Assembly: GCF_004519335.1 (NCBI RefSeq)
Contig: NZ_SOZD01000004.1
Location: 434,001-498,000 of the forward strand
Direction of reading: 5' to 3'
Source of the DNA: Jiella endophytica
Lineage (GTDB): Bacteria > Pseudomonadota > Alphaproteobacteria > Rhizobiales > Rhizobiaceae
Length of the DNA stretch: 64,000 nucleotides
Positions 1 through 8,648 of this stretch are shown here, piece after piece (position 1 is the first letter of the stretch; each line of letters opens with the position of its first letter). The position numbers were made by a program, and so were the translations under genes. The notes under the pieces are model-generated. The model was given only the letters and a program-made list of their open reading frames with translations, was not told the DNA's origin and did no database searches.

Positions 1-524
1 GGCCGGAGGCGGCCGACGAGGCCAAAGGCCAGCCGATCGCCTGGAGCCTTGCGGAGATCGCGGCGGTGCTTCTCGTCGTCGTCTTCGTGGTGCGGCTCGG
101 CGGCACCATCCTCTCCGTCGCCGCCCCGCTGGTCTTCGGCCTCGCCCTCTATGTCTTCACCCATGAGGGCGGCATCGTCAGCCGGCTCCTGAAGTCGCGG
201 CCGGTCGCCTTTCTCGGGCTGATCTCCTATTCGCTCTACATGACCCACGCCTTCGTCATCGACCGCGTCCACAATGCCGCGACCGTGGTCGGCAAGGTCA
301 CCGGCATCGACCTCTTCGTCGAATCGACGCAAGGGCGCGGCGAACTGATCGGCCCGCAGGGCTGGGAAGGCTCGCTCGTCCTCGTCGTCATCGTCGCAGG
401 AACGATCGTCTTCAGCTGGATCACCTACCGGCTCGTCGAAAAGCCGGGCATGGCGCTCGGCCGCCGGCTGCTCGCCAGGGGCGGCACCGCGGCAAGGCCG
501 GGCAGCGCGCGGGCCGCTGCCTGA
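1..524 (+). CDS. Acyltransferase family 3 membrane protein, C-terminal part
   Basis: The reading frame is open to the first base of the window, so this is the 3' end of a longer gene. The visible part has several hydrophobic membrane segments. It also has the hallmarks of the C-terminus of acyltransferase-3 (OafA/ExoZ-like) proteins: a SYSLYMTH motif inside a membrane segment and a final YRLVEKPG motif before a short basic tail. Family members O-acetylate or otherwise acylate surface polysaccharides at the inner membrane. Its place beside a polymerase and glycosyltransferases suggests it decorates the EPS made by this locus. The true start lies outside the window; the GTG at 66 is internal. 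Confidence 0.8.
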   Translation, partial: PEAADEAKGQPIAWSLAEIAAVLLVVVFVVRLGGTILSVAAPLVFGLALYVFTHEGGIVSRLLKSRPVAFLGLISYSLYMTHAFVIDRVHNAATVVGKVTGIDLFVESTQGRGELIGPQGWEGSLVLVVIVAGTIVFSWITYRLVEKPGMALGRRLLARGGTAARPGSARAAA

Positions 525-592
525 CGGCGGTCGCCGTCATTTGCCGGAAGGGCGGTGAGACTTCGAGGCGGGACGTATGTCCCTCCTCCGTT

Positions 593-1900
593 TCAGGGCG
601 CGGCGGTCTCCACCCGGTGCCGGCCGAGAAGCCGCAGACCGACGACGGCGAACCACACCGTCATCCAGACCGGATTGGCGCGCTCGAAGAGAAAGCTCTC
701 GAGGAACGAGTTCAAGAGGAGATAGGTGAGGATCATCAGCAGCGTATCGCCGAGCCGCGTGCTCTCGGCATCGCGGCCGATCCGCGCATAGTCGAAGAGC
801 GGCAGGATCACCAGCATCAGGACGGCGATGAAAAGCCCCGGCAGACCCATGGAAATGGCGATGTCGAGATAGCCGTTATGGGCATTGGGGCTGCCACGCG
901 GATCCCAGGACAGTTCAAAGTTCTTCTCGGTGCCCGCGACGACCTCGGTCTGCCAGAAGGCGTTGAGGCCGAAGCCGGTCCATTCGTGCCCGTGCCAGAC
1001 CTCGAGGGCGAAGCGCCAGAGATCCATGCGGCCGGTATAGGTGGTGCCGGGCGCAACCCACTGGACGATGGAATCGAGCATCGGCGACAGCACTGTGCCG
1101 AGGGTCAGCAGCGCCATCGCGGCGACCACCAGGAAGACGCCGAAGGCGAGGAGTTTGCGACCGCCGATCAGCCGGCCGAAGATGACGATCAGCGTCACCA
1201 TCGGCAGCAACCCCGTCGCCGTCTTCGATCCGGTGTGGAGGACGAAGTTGCCGGCAAGGCCGCAGACGAGCAGCCCCGTCCAGAGCATCCGCGAGCGCAG
1301 CAGATAGACGCCGAAGAAGAACAGCGCGCCGATCACCGCGCCGGCGACGTTCTTGTGCGAATAGATGCCGCGCCAGAGCCCGGCATGTTCGGGCTCTGAG
1401 CCCGAGGCGTCGTGAATGGCGAGATGCGGTAGAAAGGCGATGCCGAAATAGGAGAGGCCGAGCACCGCCAGGGCGCCGATCGCCAGCACCCAGCGGAACG
1501 ACGTCGCATCCTTCGGGAAGGTGAAGACGCCGGTGACCGCGACCATGGCCAGCAGCGTGAACAGCGCCGAGCGAACGGCGTTTTCCGGGCTCGGTGCCCA
1601 GAGCGCGCTGGCAAAGAGCCAGGCCGCCATTGCCAACCATGTCGGCCGCAGCAGCGACAGGAGGACATGCCGGTCGGAAAACACCAGATGGCCGGCGAGC
1701 ACCACCGCCGCGAGGCCGGAATAGCCGAGCTGGTTGGCGAGATCGCCGGAATTCTGGTTGCCGTCGAAGGTGACGACGAACGGCGTGAAGGTGACGAGCA
1801 CGGCCGACAGCACCGCCGCCGCGACCAGGAACCGCAGAAAGCCGATCCAGTCCGGCGCGGCGACCGCGTCAGTTGTGTTCAGGCTGGCGGTATTGCTCAT
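593..1900 (-). CDS. O-antigen ligase / EPS polymerase family protein (Wzy/ExoQ-like)
   Basis: 435 residues, almost entirely hydrophobic, with about ten membrane segments and a large periplasmic loop in the second half (around 285-360). That loop carries a GRMDLWRFALE stretch, and a PNAHNGYLDIAISMG segment follows, both typical of the Wzy_C/O-antigen ligase fold. ExoQ-type proteins polymerise lipid-linked repeat units in the periplasm. The 5' end overlaps the 3' end of the upstream GT2 gene by 32 bases on the same strand, so the two are very probably co-transcribed. Polymerase versus ligase cannot be decided from sequence; the EPS context favours polymerase. Confidence 0.82.
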   Translation of the reverse strand: MSNTASLNTTDAVAAPDWIGFLRFLVAAAVLSAVLVTFTPFVVTFDGNQNSGDLANQLGYSGLAAVVLAGHLVFSDRHVLLSLLRPTWLAMAAWLFASALWAPSPENAVRSALFTLLAMVAVTGVFTFPKDATSFRWVLAIGALAVLGLSYFGIAFLPHLAIHDASGSEPEHAGLWRGIYSHKNVAGAVIGALFFFGVYLLRSRMLWTGLLVCGLAGNFVLHTGSKTATGLLPMVTLIVIFGRLIGGRKLLAFGVFLVVAAMALLTLGTVLSPMLDSIVQWVAPGTTYTGRMDLWRFALEVWHGHEWTGFGLNAFWQTEVVAGTEKNFELSWDPRGSPNAHNGYLDIAISMGLPGLFIAVLMLVILPLFDYARIGRDAESTRLGDTLLMILTYLLLNSFLESFLFERANPVWMTVWFAVVGLRLLGRHRVETAAP

Positions 1901-2849
1901 TGACCCGTCCGAATTCGGCGAGAAGCCGCCCGACTGCGACCTGGCAGTGATAAAGGCCGATCGTCGCGGAGCCGGTGCCGAGGCCGAGCTTCAGCGACCG
2001 GAAGGGCGAGGCGGCGAGCAGCGCGAAACTCTTGGCGGTCCGCCGGGCGGCGCCCCGGCCGCCGCTGCGGCGGCGCTCGATGATCGCGGAAATCGCGCCG
2101 TTGCGCAGCCCCCGCGCGTTCAGCCAGGAAAATTCCGTGCGGCGCGCCGGCACGGTCTCGTAGACCGGGGCCTCGGCGCACCAGCCGAAGGTGAAGCCGC
2201 GCTCGCGGCAGCGCGAGTAGAAATCGGAATCGCCGCCGCCGATGAAGTTGAAGGCGGTGTCGAGAAACGGCGCCTCCATCGCGTCGAGGACGCGCCGGGC
2301 GATGACGACATTGCCGGAGGAATAGAGGATCGGCACCCGCCCGGTGGTCACATAGGGAGGCAGGAACACCGGATGGCGCTCGGTGAAGGTCCGCGCCCCC
2401 TCCTCGAAGCGCGGCAGCTGCGGGCCGCCGACGATGTCGACGCCGAGGGTCTCGGCAGTCGCCACCATCTGGGCGATCCAGTCCTCCGCCGCGATCTCGT
2501 CGTCGTCGATGACGAGGAGGTGACGCATGGCGGGGAAGCGTTCGAGCGCCGTCTGCCAGCCGGCATTGTAGGCCGAGCAGTTGCCGCGCTCATGGGCGAC
2601 GAGAACCAGCCCGGCGATCGTGCCGCCTTCGAAGAGCGGCCTTGCCGCATTGAGGCCGGCGCGGCCCTCGGCGTCGTTTTCCATCACCACGACGGCGAAG
2701 TTCGGCGCGCCGCGCTGGGCTCTCAGGCTGGCAAGGGTCGCAAGCAGATGCGCCGGCCGACGGAAGGTCGGCAGCGTCACCACGGCTTCGACGGTGGAAG
2801 GGTCGAGGCCGGGCGAAACGCATTCAACGGTGATCGTCTGCGACATCAT
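1869..2849 (-). CDS. Glycosyltransferase family 2
   Basis: About 326 residues from the chosen start. The N-terminus TVEAVVTLPTFRRP is the usual GT2 nucleotide-binding strand, and LLVIDDDE supplies the acidic metal/sugar-nucleotide motif. GGGDSDFYSRC downstream fits the acceptor-side acidic motif. The frame stays open to 3077, but homology-like sequence begins only at MMSQTITVE, preceded by a GGAAAAG ribosome site, so a start at 2849 (or the next ATG at 2846) is preferred. The GT4 gene on the other strand begins 222 bases away, so the two are divergent. Predicted role: adds one sugar to the EPS repeat unit on the cytoplasmic face. Confidence 0.82.
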   Translation of the reverse strand: MMSQTITVECVSPGLDPSTVEAVVTLPTFRRPAHLLATLASLRAQRGAPNFAVVVMENDAEGRAGLNAARPLFEGGTIAGLVLVAHERGNCSAYNAGWQTALERFPAMRHLLVIDDDEIAAEDWIAQMVATAETLGVDIVGGPQLPRFEEGARTFTERHPVFLPPYVTTGRVPILYSSGNVVIARRVLDAMEAPFLDTAFNFIGGGDSDFYSRCRERGFTFGWCAEAPVYETVPARRTEFSWLNARGLRNGAISAIIERRRSGGRGAARRTAKSFALLAASPFRSLKLGLGTGSATIGLYHCQVAVGRLLAEFGRVNEQYRQPEHN

Positions 2850-3071
2850 GTCTTTTCCGCCCGCGGCTCGCATCGGCAAAGACGATAAGACGTACTTGGT
2901 GAAGAAAGTCTCGCCCCCGACGCGAAAACCCGCCGGCTTCGGGTCTGCGACAATGTTGCCCAGACGTTGACGCGATGTCTCGATATCGAAATTGCCGGTA
3001 AGGAAGTTAGCCTGATCGAAACCTGTCGCGGCTATGGTTCGGTTCGATTGCCGCAACCGGACCCATGGCGA

Positions 3072-4310
3072 ATGCACCTGTTGTTCCTGTCATCGCTGCT
3101 TCCCGACGGCCTCGCGACGACCGGTTTCGAGATCGCCAATGCGGCGATCGCGGCCGCCTATCGCCGCCAGGGCGTGCGCCTGACGATCGCCGGTTTCCGC
3201 CGCGAGGGTGCCCGGCCTGCAGGCGACGGCGAGATCGACCTCGGCACGATCGTCCTTGAAAACGCCGCCGCCTCGCCCCGCCAGAAGGCGCTCTGGCTCG
3301 CGGGCGCGTTCCTGTCCGGCCGGCCGGTGGCGGCGGAAAAGCTCGCACGCCATTCCCGCAAGGCGCTGCGCGAGCGGCTGGCAGAGGCCGGCCCGGTCGA
3401 CGGCTATGTCTTGAATTCGGTGCAGATGCCGATCGCCTATCCGTTTCTTTCCGGCGACAGGCCGTCGATCTTCATCGCCCACAATGTCGAGCATCGCTCG
3501 GCCGAGGAGAACGCCCACAATGCCGGAACGCGGCTCGCCCGGCTGCTCTATCGGCGCGAGGCCGGCATTCTCAGGCGCAGCGAAGCGCGGATCTGCCGCG
3601 AGGCGGCGGTCATCCACACCCTGAGCGAGGACGACCGGACCGGCCTCGGCCTTGCCGGCGACCGGCGGGCGGTGCCGCTGGCACTATCGATCGGCCGGCC
3701 CTGCGAGGCTGCGGACGACGGCAGGCGAAGCCACGACGTCGGGCTGATCGGCACCTGGAGCTGGGCGCCGAACCGCGTCGGCCTCGACTGGTTTCTCGAT
3801 CACGTCGTGCCGCTCCTGCCGGACGGTCTCTCGGTGGCGATCGCCGGGAGGATCGACGGCCCGACGCCGGCAGCGCCCGCAAACATCCGCTTTGTCGGCA
3901 GGGTCGCCGACGCACAGGATTTCGTGCGCTCGTCTCGCGTCCTCGCCCTGGCGACCCGCGGCGGCACCGGCGTGCAGCTGAAGACGATCGAGACCTTTGA
4001 GGAAGGCCTGCCGGCGGTGGCGACCCCCGCCGCGCTGCGTGGCATCGACGCCCTGCCCGAAAATGTCCGCGTCGCGGACGAAGCAGCCGCCTTCGCCGCG
4101 GCCCTCGTCGAACTCGTCAAAAAGGACAAGGCCGGCGAGCCGATGCGCCTCGACGGCTCGCGCTTTGCCGCCGCGCAGAAGGCAGCGCTTGACGCGGGCA
4201 TCGGCCAGGGCCTTGCCCTCCTCGAGCAGCAGCGCCGCATGAGCGCGGTAACCAAACCGGCAAGTTCTTTGCCGAAATCCGCGCTGCACAGCGGGCCGGA
4301 GCGTATCTGA
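3072..4310 (+). CDS. Glycosyltransferase, GT4/GT-B type
   Basis: 412 residues from ATG 3072 (MHLLFLSSLLPDG). The start is chosen because the GT-B first beta strand begins there; a longer frame to 2967 has no family features. The N-domain has the strand plus TTGFEIANAAIA pattern. The C-domain shows VGLIGTWSWAPN, IRFVGRV and GTGVQLKTIETFEEGLPAVAT, matching the donor-binding half of GT4-like retaining transferases. The stop codon overlaps the next start (TGATG at 4308-4312), which indicates translational coupling to the WecG-like gene. It is the first gene of a three-gene plus-strand operon for EPS assembly. Confidence 0.85.
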   Translation: MHLLFLSSLLPDGLATTGFEIANAAIAAAYRRQGVRLTIAGFRREGARPAGDGEIDLGTIVLENAAASPRQKALWLAGAFLSGRPVAAEKLARHSRKALRERLAEAGPVDGYVLNSVQMPIAYPFLSGDRPSIFIAHNVEHRSAEENAHNAGTRLARLLYRREAGILRRSEARICREAAVIHTLSEDDRTGLGLAGDRRAVPLALSIGRPCEAADDGRRSHDVGLIGTWSWAPNRVGLDWFLDHVVPLLPDGLSVAIAGRIDGPTPAAPANIRFVGRVADAQDFVRSSRVLALATRGGTGVQLKTIETFEEGLPAVATPAALRGIDALPENVRVADEAAAFAAALVELVKKDKAGEPMRLDGSRFAAAQKAALDAGIGQGLALLEQQRRMSAVTKPASSLPKSALHSGPERI

Positions 4311-5113
4311 TGCTGGTGGAAACGGCCGAGACAGGCTTCTCGAGAACGCATGGCGCGATGCCCGACACGATGCTGATGGCGATCGGCGGCGTTGCCGTCG
4401 CCGACATTGCCGGCGCGGATGCGATCAGCCGCGTCGAGGCGGCGCTTGCCCGCAGACGCCGGCTCGATGTCGGTTTCGTCAACGCCCACTGCGTCAATGT
4501 CGCCCGCCGCAACGCCGCCTATCGTGCCGCGCTGGCGGAGTTTCTGCTGCTGCCGGACGGCGTCGGCGTCGATATCGCGGCGAGCGTTCTCTACGGCCGG
4601 CACTTCACCGAGAATCTCAACGGCACCGACTTCGTCCCCCGGCTCCTCGCCGGGCTCCCCGGGCAGCGCCGCATCGCCCTCGTCGGCGCGGCACCGGGCA
4701 TTGCCGAACGCGCCGCGGCAGGGCTCTCTGCGGTAGCGCCGCAGCACGAGGTCTTCGCCGTCGCCGACGGCTATTTCGGCGCCCAGGGCCGGCAGGAAGT
4801 GCTCGACCGGCTGGCCGCTTCACGGCCCGACATCGTGCTCGTCGCCATGGGCGTCCCGGCCCAGGAGATCTTCATCCGCCGCCATCTGACCGACAGCCAC
4901 GGCACCGTCTTCATCGGCGTCGGCGCGCTGTTCGACTTTCTCGCCGGCAACGTCTTAAGGGCGCCACGGGCGGTCCGCAGGCTGCGGCTCGAATGGGTGT
5001 GGCGGCTGGGGCTCGAGCCGAAGCGGCTGTTTCGCCGCTATGTCCTCGGCAACCCGCTGTTCCTGAAGGATGTGATGCTCGACAGGCTGCGGCGCGGGCG
5101 TCGCGCGACCTGA
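4310..5113 (+). CDS. WecG/TagA/CpsF family glycosyltransferase (GT26)
   Basis: 267 residues, normal for the family. Diagnostic stretches are FVNAHCVNVARRN, LLPDGVGVDIA, LNGTDFVPRLL, and the late VAMGVPAQEIFI followed by GVGALFDFLAGNV. GT26 enzymes transfer a sugar such as ManNAcA, or a hexose, to a lipid-linked acceptor on the cytoplasmic side of the membrane. The gene is coupled at both ends: its ATG overlaps the GT4 stop, and its TGA overlaps the next ATG at 5113. The donor sugar cannot be told from sequence. Confidence 0.88.
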   Translation: MLVETAETGFSRTHGAMPDTMLMAIGGVAVADIAGADAISRVEAALARRRRLDVGFVNAHCVNVARRNAAYRAALAEFLLLPDGVGVDIAASVLYGRHFTENLNGTDFVPRLLAGLPGQRRIALVGAAPGIAERAAAGLSAVAPQHEVFAVADGYFGAQGRQEVLDRLAASRPDIVLVAMGVPAQEIFIRRHLTDSHGTVFIGVGALFDFLAGNVLRAPRAVRRLRLEWVWRLGLEPKRLFRRYVLGNPLFLKDVMLDRLRRGRRAT

Positions 5114-6069
5114 TGCTGCGACACTTCGATACACACGGGAGCGCCGGCTCGGGCTATGCTGCAGGGCAAAACAGCGGGAGAGCGCCCACGGTGCCCACGG
5201 CCATTGCCACAGCCAGCTATCGCGGCGACTTCGAACGATGCCGGCTGCTCTGCGAGAGCATGGATGCGCGCGTTACGGGCCAAACCCGCCACCTCATCCT
5301 CGTCGAGTCGGCCGACGTCCCGCTGTTCCGGCAGCTAGCCGGCCCGAAGCGCGAGATCGTCGACGAGCGCGAACTCCTGCCGTTCTGGCTGCGCGCCTTC
5401 CCGGACCCGACGAATTTCGGCCGCCGGCGCGTCTGGCTGTCGCCCTTCGGCCTGCCGCTGCGCGGCTGGCACGTGCAGCAGCTGCGGCGGATCGCGCTCG
5501 CCGCGACGCTCGACGAGGCAGTGATGGTGTCGATCGACTCCGACGTCGTGTTCCTGCGCGACTTCGACGTCTCGACCTTTTCGCCAGCGGGGCGGACGCT
5601 GTTCTTCCGCCGCCCGGACGCCATGGGCGACGTCCTCGACGAACACCGGGACGAGCATCTCGTCTGGTCGAAGAAGGCCGGAGACCTGCTCGGGATCGAG
5701 ACGCCGAAAACCACCGACACCGGCTATGTGGCAACGCTGATCCCCTGGAGGACGGCGGCGGTGCGCGCCATGACGAAGCGCATCGCGGACGTCTCCGGCC
5801 GCAGCTGGGAGGCTGCCCTTGCCGCCACGAGGGCGCTGTCGGAATGCACGATCTACGGCCGCTTCGTCGACGAGGTCGAGGGTCGGCCGGAGCTCTATGA
5901 GCCGACCGACGCCTCGCTCTGCCAGATGTACTGGTCCGGCGCGCCGATGGACCGCGACACCCTCGCCCGCTTCGTCGGCAGCCTCGCGCCGGGCCAGGTC
6001 GCCGCCGGCATCCAGTCCTTCACCGCGACCGATCCCGGCTTCATTCGCCAGGCTGCGGGGCTGGGCTGA
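5113..6069 (+). CDS. DUF6492-like putative glycosyltransferase
   Basis: 318 residues from ATG 5113, which overlaps the preceding stop (TGATG); a frame extension to 4993 lies inside the previous gene and is rejected. The middle contains MVSIDSDVVFLRDFD, a DxD-type acidic motif typical of GT-A folds, and WRTAAVRAMTKRI downstream. The N-terminus resembles the start of a transferase core (AIATASYRGDFERC). I match it tentatively to DUF6492, a family often found in alphaproteobacterial polysaccharide loci; this is memory-based. Its tail overlaps the convergent flippase gene by 29 bases. A sugar-transfer role is inferred from the DxD motif and the operon. Confidence 0.75.
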   Translation: MLRHFDTHGSAGSGYAAGQNSGRAPTVPTAIATASYRGDFERCRLLCESMDARVTGQTRHLILVESADVPLFRQLAGPKREIVDERELLPFWLRAFPDPTNFGRRRVWLSPFGLPLRGWHVQQLRRIALAATLDEAVMVSIDSDVVFLRDFDVSTFSPAGRTLFFRRPDAMGDVLDEHRDEHLVWSKKAGDLLGIETPKTTDTGYVATLIPWRTAAVRAMTKRIADVSGRSWEAALAATRALSECTIYGRFVDEVEGRPELYEPTDASLCQMYWSGAPMDRDTLARFVGSLAPGQVAAGIQSFTATDPGFIRQAAGLG

Positions 6070-7348
6070 GCGGCGAGCGTCTCTGTGGCGCCACCTCGCG
6101 GTCGAGCGCGGCATAGCTTGCCAGCGCCGAGACGATCCACAGCGCGAAGAACAGCCCGTTGAGGCCGAAGATCCAGGCGCGATCGTCGAGGAACATGCCG
6201 AGAAGGCCGATCAGGAGGGTGGCCTTGATCGCCCCGACCATCGCCATGATGACGGCGCGGATCGCCGTCTTGCCGCGGGCATAGAGCAGTTCGCTCTGAT
6301 ATTCGACGAGATTGCGGAAGGCCGGCACGAGAAGCGGGATCAGCACCAGCGGCGCGGCATCGGCGACATTGTTGCCGAGGGCGCGGGGGAAGAAGTGCAG
6401 CACCCCGCCGAGAAAGCCGAGGCCGGCGATCGACACCGCCGCTATGCCCGCCTCGACGCCCCAGCGGACCCGCCAGCTGGCCAAGAGATCCGGCGTCCGC
6501 ATCAGCTTCTGGACGATCATCGTGTTGAAGGAGCGCACAGGCAGCGCCGTCAGATCGACGAGCCGCATCAGGATTGCATAGATGCCGGCCGTGTGCGGCC
6601 CGCCGAAGGACAGGACCAGCAGCTTGTCCAGTTCTGACTGCAGGTAGAAGACGATCTCGGCGCCGGCGACCGACAGGCTGTCGCGCAGCCGGGCGCGATA
6701 GAGATGCGGCGTCCATCTCAGCCGCCGGCGCGGATAGCAGAGGGCGATCGCGCCGAGGGCCGAGACGGCGTTGGCGGCGAGATAGAACAGCGACCAGCTG
6801 GCGAGCGTGCCGTCGCCGAGACCGACGAAGGCGAGCGCCGCGGCCGCCCGCACCGCCGAGCCGGCGATGACGATCACGGCGCCGGTGAAGAAGCGGCCCA
6901 TGCCGTTGGCGACGATCACCACCACTTCGAGGAGCCGCCAGCAGAGGACCTCGGCGGCGACGATCGCGACGAAGGCGGCGGCCGTCATCTCGCCCTTGAA
7001 GAAGACGAGGAAGAAGCCGGCACCGGCAAGGGCGATCAGCGGCAGCGACGCGAGAAGTGCCGCGAGGAAACCGGCCGTATAGGCGCCGATCAGCTGCGGT
7101 CGCCGCGTCGCCGTACGGTAGAGCGGCGAGACGAAGCCGAAGCCGGCGATCCGCGACAGCACGATGCCGGTCGCCGAAGCGGTGGCGAAGAGGCCGAAGT
7201 CGCCGACCGTCAGGCCGTTGGCCACCGAGACGAAATAGGCGAGCGAGAGAACCAGCCGGCCGGCAGAGCCGGAGAGCAGTGACGCGTAGTCGCGCAAGAG
7301 AGCGACGTTATCCTTCAGCCTGCCGATGAGGTATGTTCGGGAGAACAT
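6041..7348 (-). CDS. Polysaccharide flippase, Wzx/MATE-like
   Basis: 435 residues with about twelve to fourteen predicted membrane segments in pairs, the layout of Wzx/RfbX flippases. The N-terminus has a short cytoplasmic helix, then FVSVANGLTVGDFGLFATASA, a flippase-type first helix. An AGGAA ribosome site lies upstream of ATG 7348. Wzx proteins move lipid-linked repeat units from the cytoplasmic to the periplasmic leaflet, where a Wzy protein polymerises them; the polymerase-like gene lies 4 kb away in the same locus. It is divergent from the GH10 gene, with about 130 bases between the chosen starts. Confidence 0.85.
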   Translation of the reverse strand: MFSRTYLIGRLKDNVALLRDYASLLSGSAGRLVLSLAYFVSVANGLTVGDFGLFATASATGIVLSRIAGFGFVSPLYRTATRRPQLIGAYTAGFLAALLASLPLIALAGAGFFLVFFKGEMTAAAFVAIVAAEVLCWRLLEVVVIVANGMGRFFTGAVIVIAGSAVRAAAALAFVGLGDGTLASWSLFYLAANAVSALGAIALCYPRRRLRWTPHLYRARLRDSLSVAGAEIVFYLQSELDKLLVLSFGGPHTAGIYAILMRLVDLTALPVRSFNTMIVQKLMRTPDLLASWRVRWGVEAGIAAVSIAGLGFLGGVLHFFPRALGNNVADAAPLVLIPLLVPAFRNLVEYQSELLYARGKTAIRAVIMAMVGAIKATLLIGLLGMFLDDRAWIFGLNGLFFALWIVSALASYAALDREVAPQRRSPLSPAPQPGE

Positions 7349-7477
7349 GCGCCAATTCCTGCGAAGAGACGACCTTCCATGCCGAAAGCCGACGATTTCG
7401 ATGACCTCGCGAAAGCGCCGTTCCTGCCGGCGTTGCGGCCGGGCATGGCCGCGTCGGGCACCGCTTCCGGCAATAGC

Positions 7478-8533
7478 ATGACCAGCTTAACACGCCGTTC
7501 CGTCATTGCCGGCGCCGCTGCGGCAGGCCTCCTGCCGGCGCTGCCGTCCCGCGCGGCGCCGCGGAAGGTGCCGTTCGGCGCGGCCATCCAGTCCGACCTG
7601 ATGAACGGCGATCCGGCCTATCGCCAGCTCTTCGTCGAGCATTGCGACCTGGTGATGCCGATGAACGCGCTGAAATTCGATCTCTTGCGGCCGACCCGGG
7701 AGATCTGGGACTTCGACCCCGCCGACAAGGTCGTCGCATTCGCGCTGGAACATGGCAAGACCAGCCGCGGCACCTGCCATGTCTGGTGGGGGGCGACGCC
7801 GCAATGGGTGAAGGCGATCGAAAGCCCCTCGGAGGCCGAGCGGGTGCTGGTCGAGCACATCGAGCGGGTCGGCGACCGCTACAAGGGCAAGCTGCTCGGC
7901 TGGGACGTCGTCAACGAGGTGGTCGCCAACGATCCGATCTACGAGAACCGCTCGCTGCGCGACACCTACTGGCTGCGCACGCTCGGGCCGCGCCACATCC
8001 CGATCGCCTTCAAGGCGGCGGCGAGCGCCGATCCGTCAGCGCAGCTGGCACTCAACGACTACGATCTCGAATTCAAGGGGCCGCATTACGACGAGCGCCG
8101 AACGATCGTCCTGTCGATCGTGCGCCAGCTGCAGGACGCCAATGTGAAGATCGACGCCGTCGGCCTGCAGGGGCACCTCTACGCCGACAAGGAGATCGAC
8201 GTCGACGCGCTCGACCGGTTCCACCGCGACCTCGACGCTCTCGGCGTGAAGCTGCTGGTCACCGAGCTCGACGTCATCGACTGGAAATCGCCCGCCGGGC
8301 CGCATTCCCAGGACAGGACGGCCGCGGCCCTGGTCACCCGCTTCCTCGACGCGCTGTTTTCCTTCAAGCCGCCGGAGCTCGTCATCTCCTGGGGCCTGAC
8401 CGATCGCTACAGCTGGGTGAACGATGTCATGCCGCGGCCGGACGGCGCTCCGAGCCGGCCGCTCCCCTTCGACCGCAAGCTCAGGCCGAAGCCGTGGTTC
8501 GAGCTCATCGAAAACCGCCTTGCGACCGTGTGA
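7478..8533 (+). CDS. Exported GH10 family glycanase (endo-1,4-beta-xylanase-like)
   Basis: 351 residues from ATG 7478. The N-terminus (TRRSVIAGAAAAGLLPALPSRA) looks like a twin-arginine export signal, so the start is set here rather than at 7379. The GH10 barrel is complete: CHVWWG, then WDVVNEVV carrying the acid/base Glu, QGHLY, and VTELDV carrying the nucleophile Glu, ending with WGLTDRYSW. The annotated family activity is endo-xylanase, but GH10 genes inside rhizobial EPS loci may act on the cell's own polysaccharide, trimming chains or releasing them. That role is inferred from context. The Wzz-like gene follows 115 bases downstream. Confidence 0.9.
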   Translation: MTSLTRRSVIAGAAAAGLLPALPSRAAPRKVPFGAAIQSDLMNGDPAYRQLFVEHCDLVMPMNALKFDLLRPTREIWDFDPADKVVAFALEHGKTSRGTCHVWWGATPQWVKAIESPSEAERVLVEHIERVGDRYKGKLLGWDVVNEVVANDPIYENRSLRDTYWLRTLGPRHIPIAFKAAASADPSAQLALNDYDLEFKGPHYDERRTIVLSIVRQLQDANVKIDAVGLQGHLYADKEIDVDALDRFHRDLDALGVKLLVTELDVIDWKSPAGPHSQDRTAAALVTRFLDALFSFKPPELVISWGLTDRYSWVNDVMPRPDGAPSRPLPFDRKLRPKPWFELIENRLATV

Positions 8534-8648
8534 GCGGCGCCTTCGCGGACTGCGATCACGCTCATGCCAAAGGGGAATTTCGGTCGCGGAGGAGCAAGTT
8601 TAAGACTTTGTTCAGCATAATTGCCGATTTTATCGGCGATCGATCGCG

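Noticed and set aside
570-583. GGGAC-GTAT-GTCCC hairpin between the first two genes
   Set aside because: The stem is only five pairs and no T-run follows; expected by chance in DNA this rich in GC.
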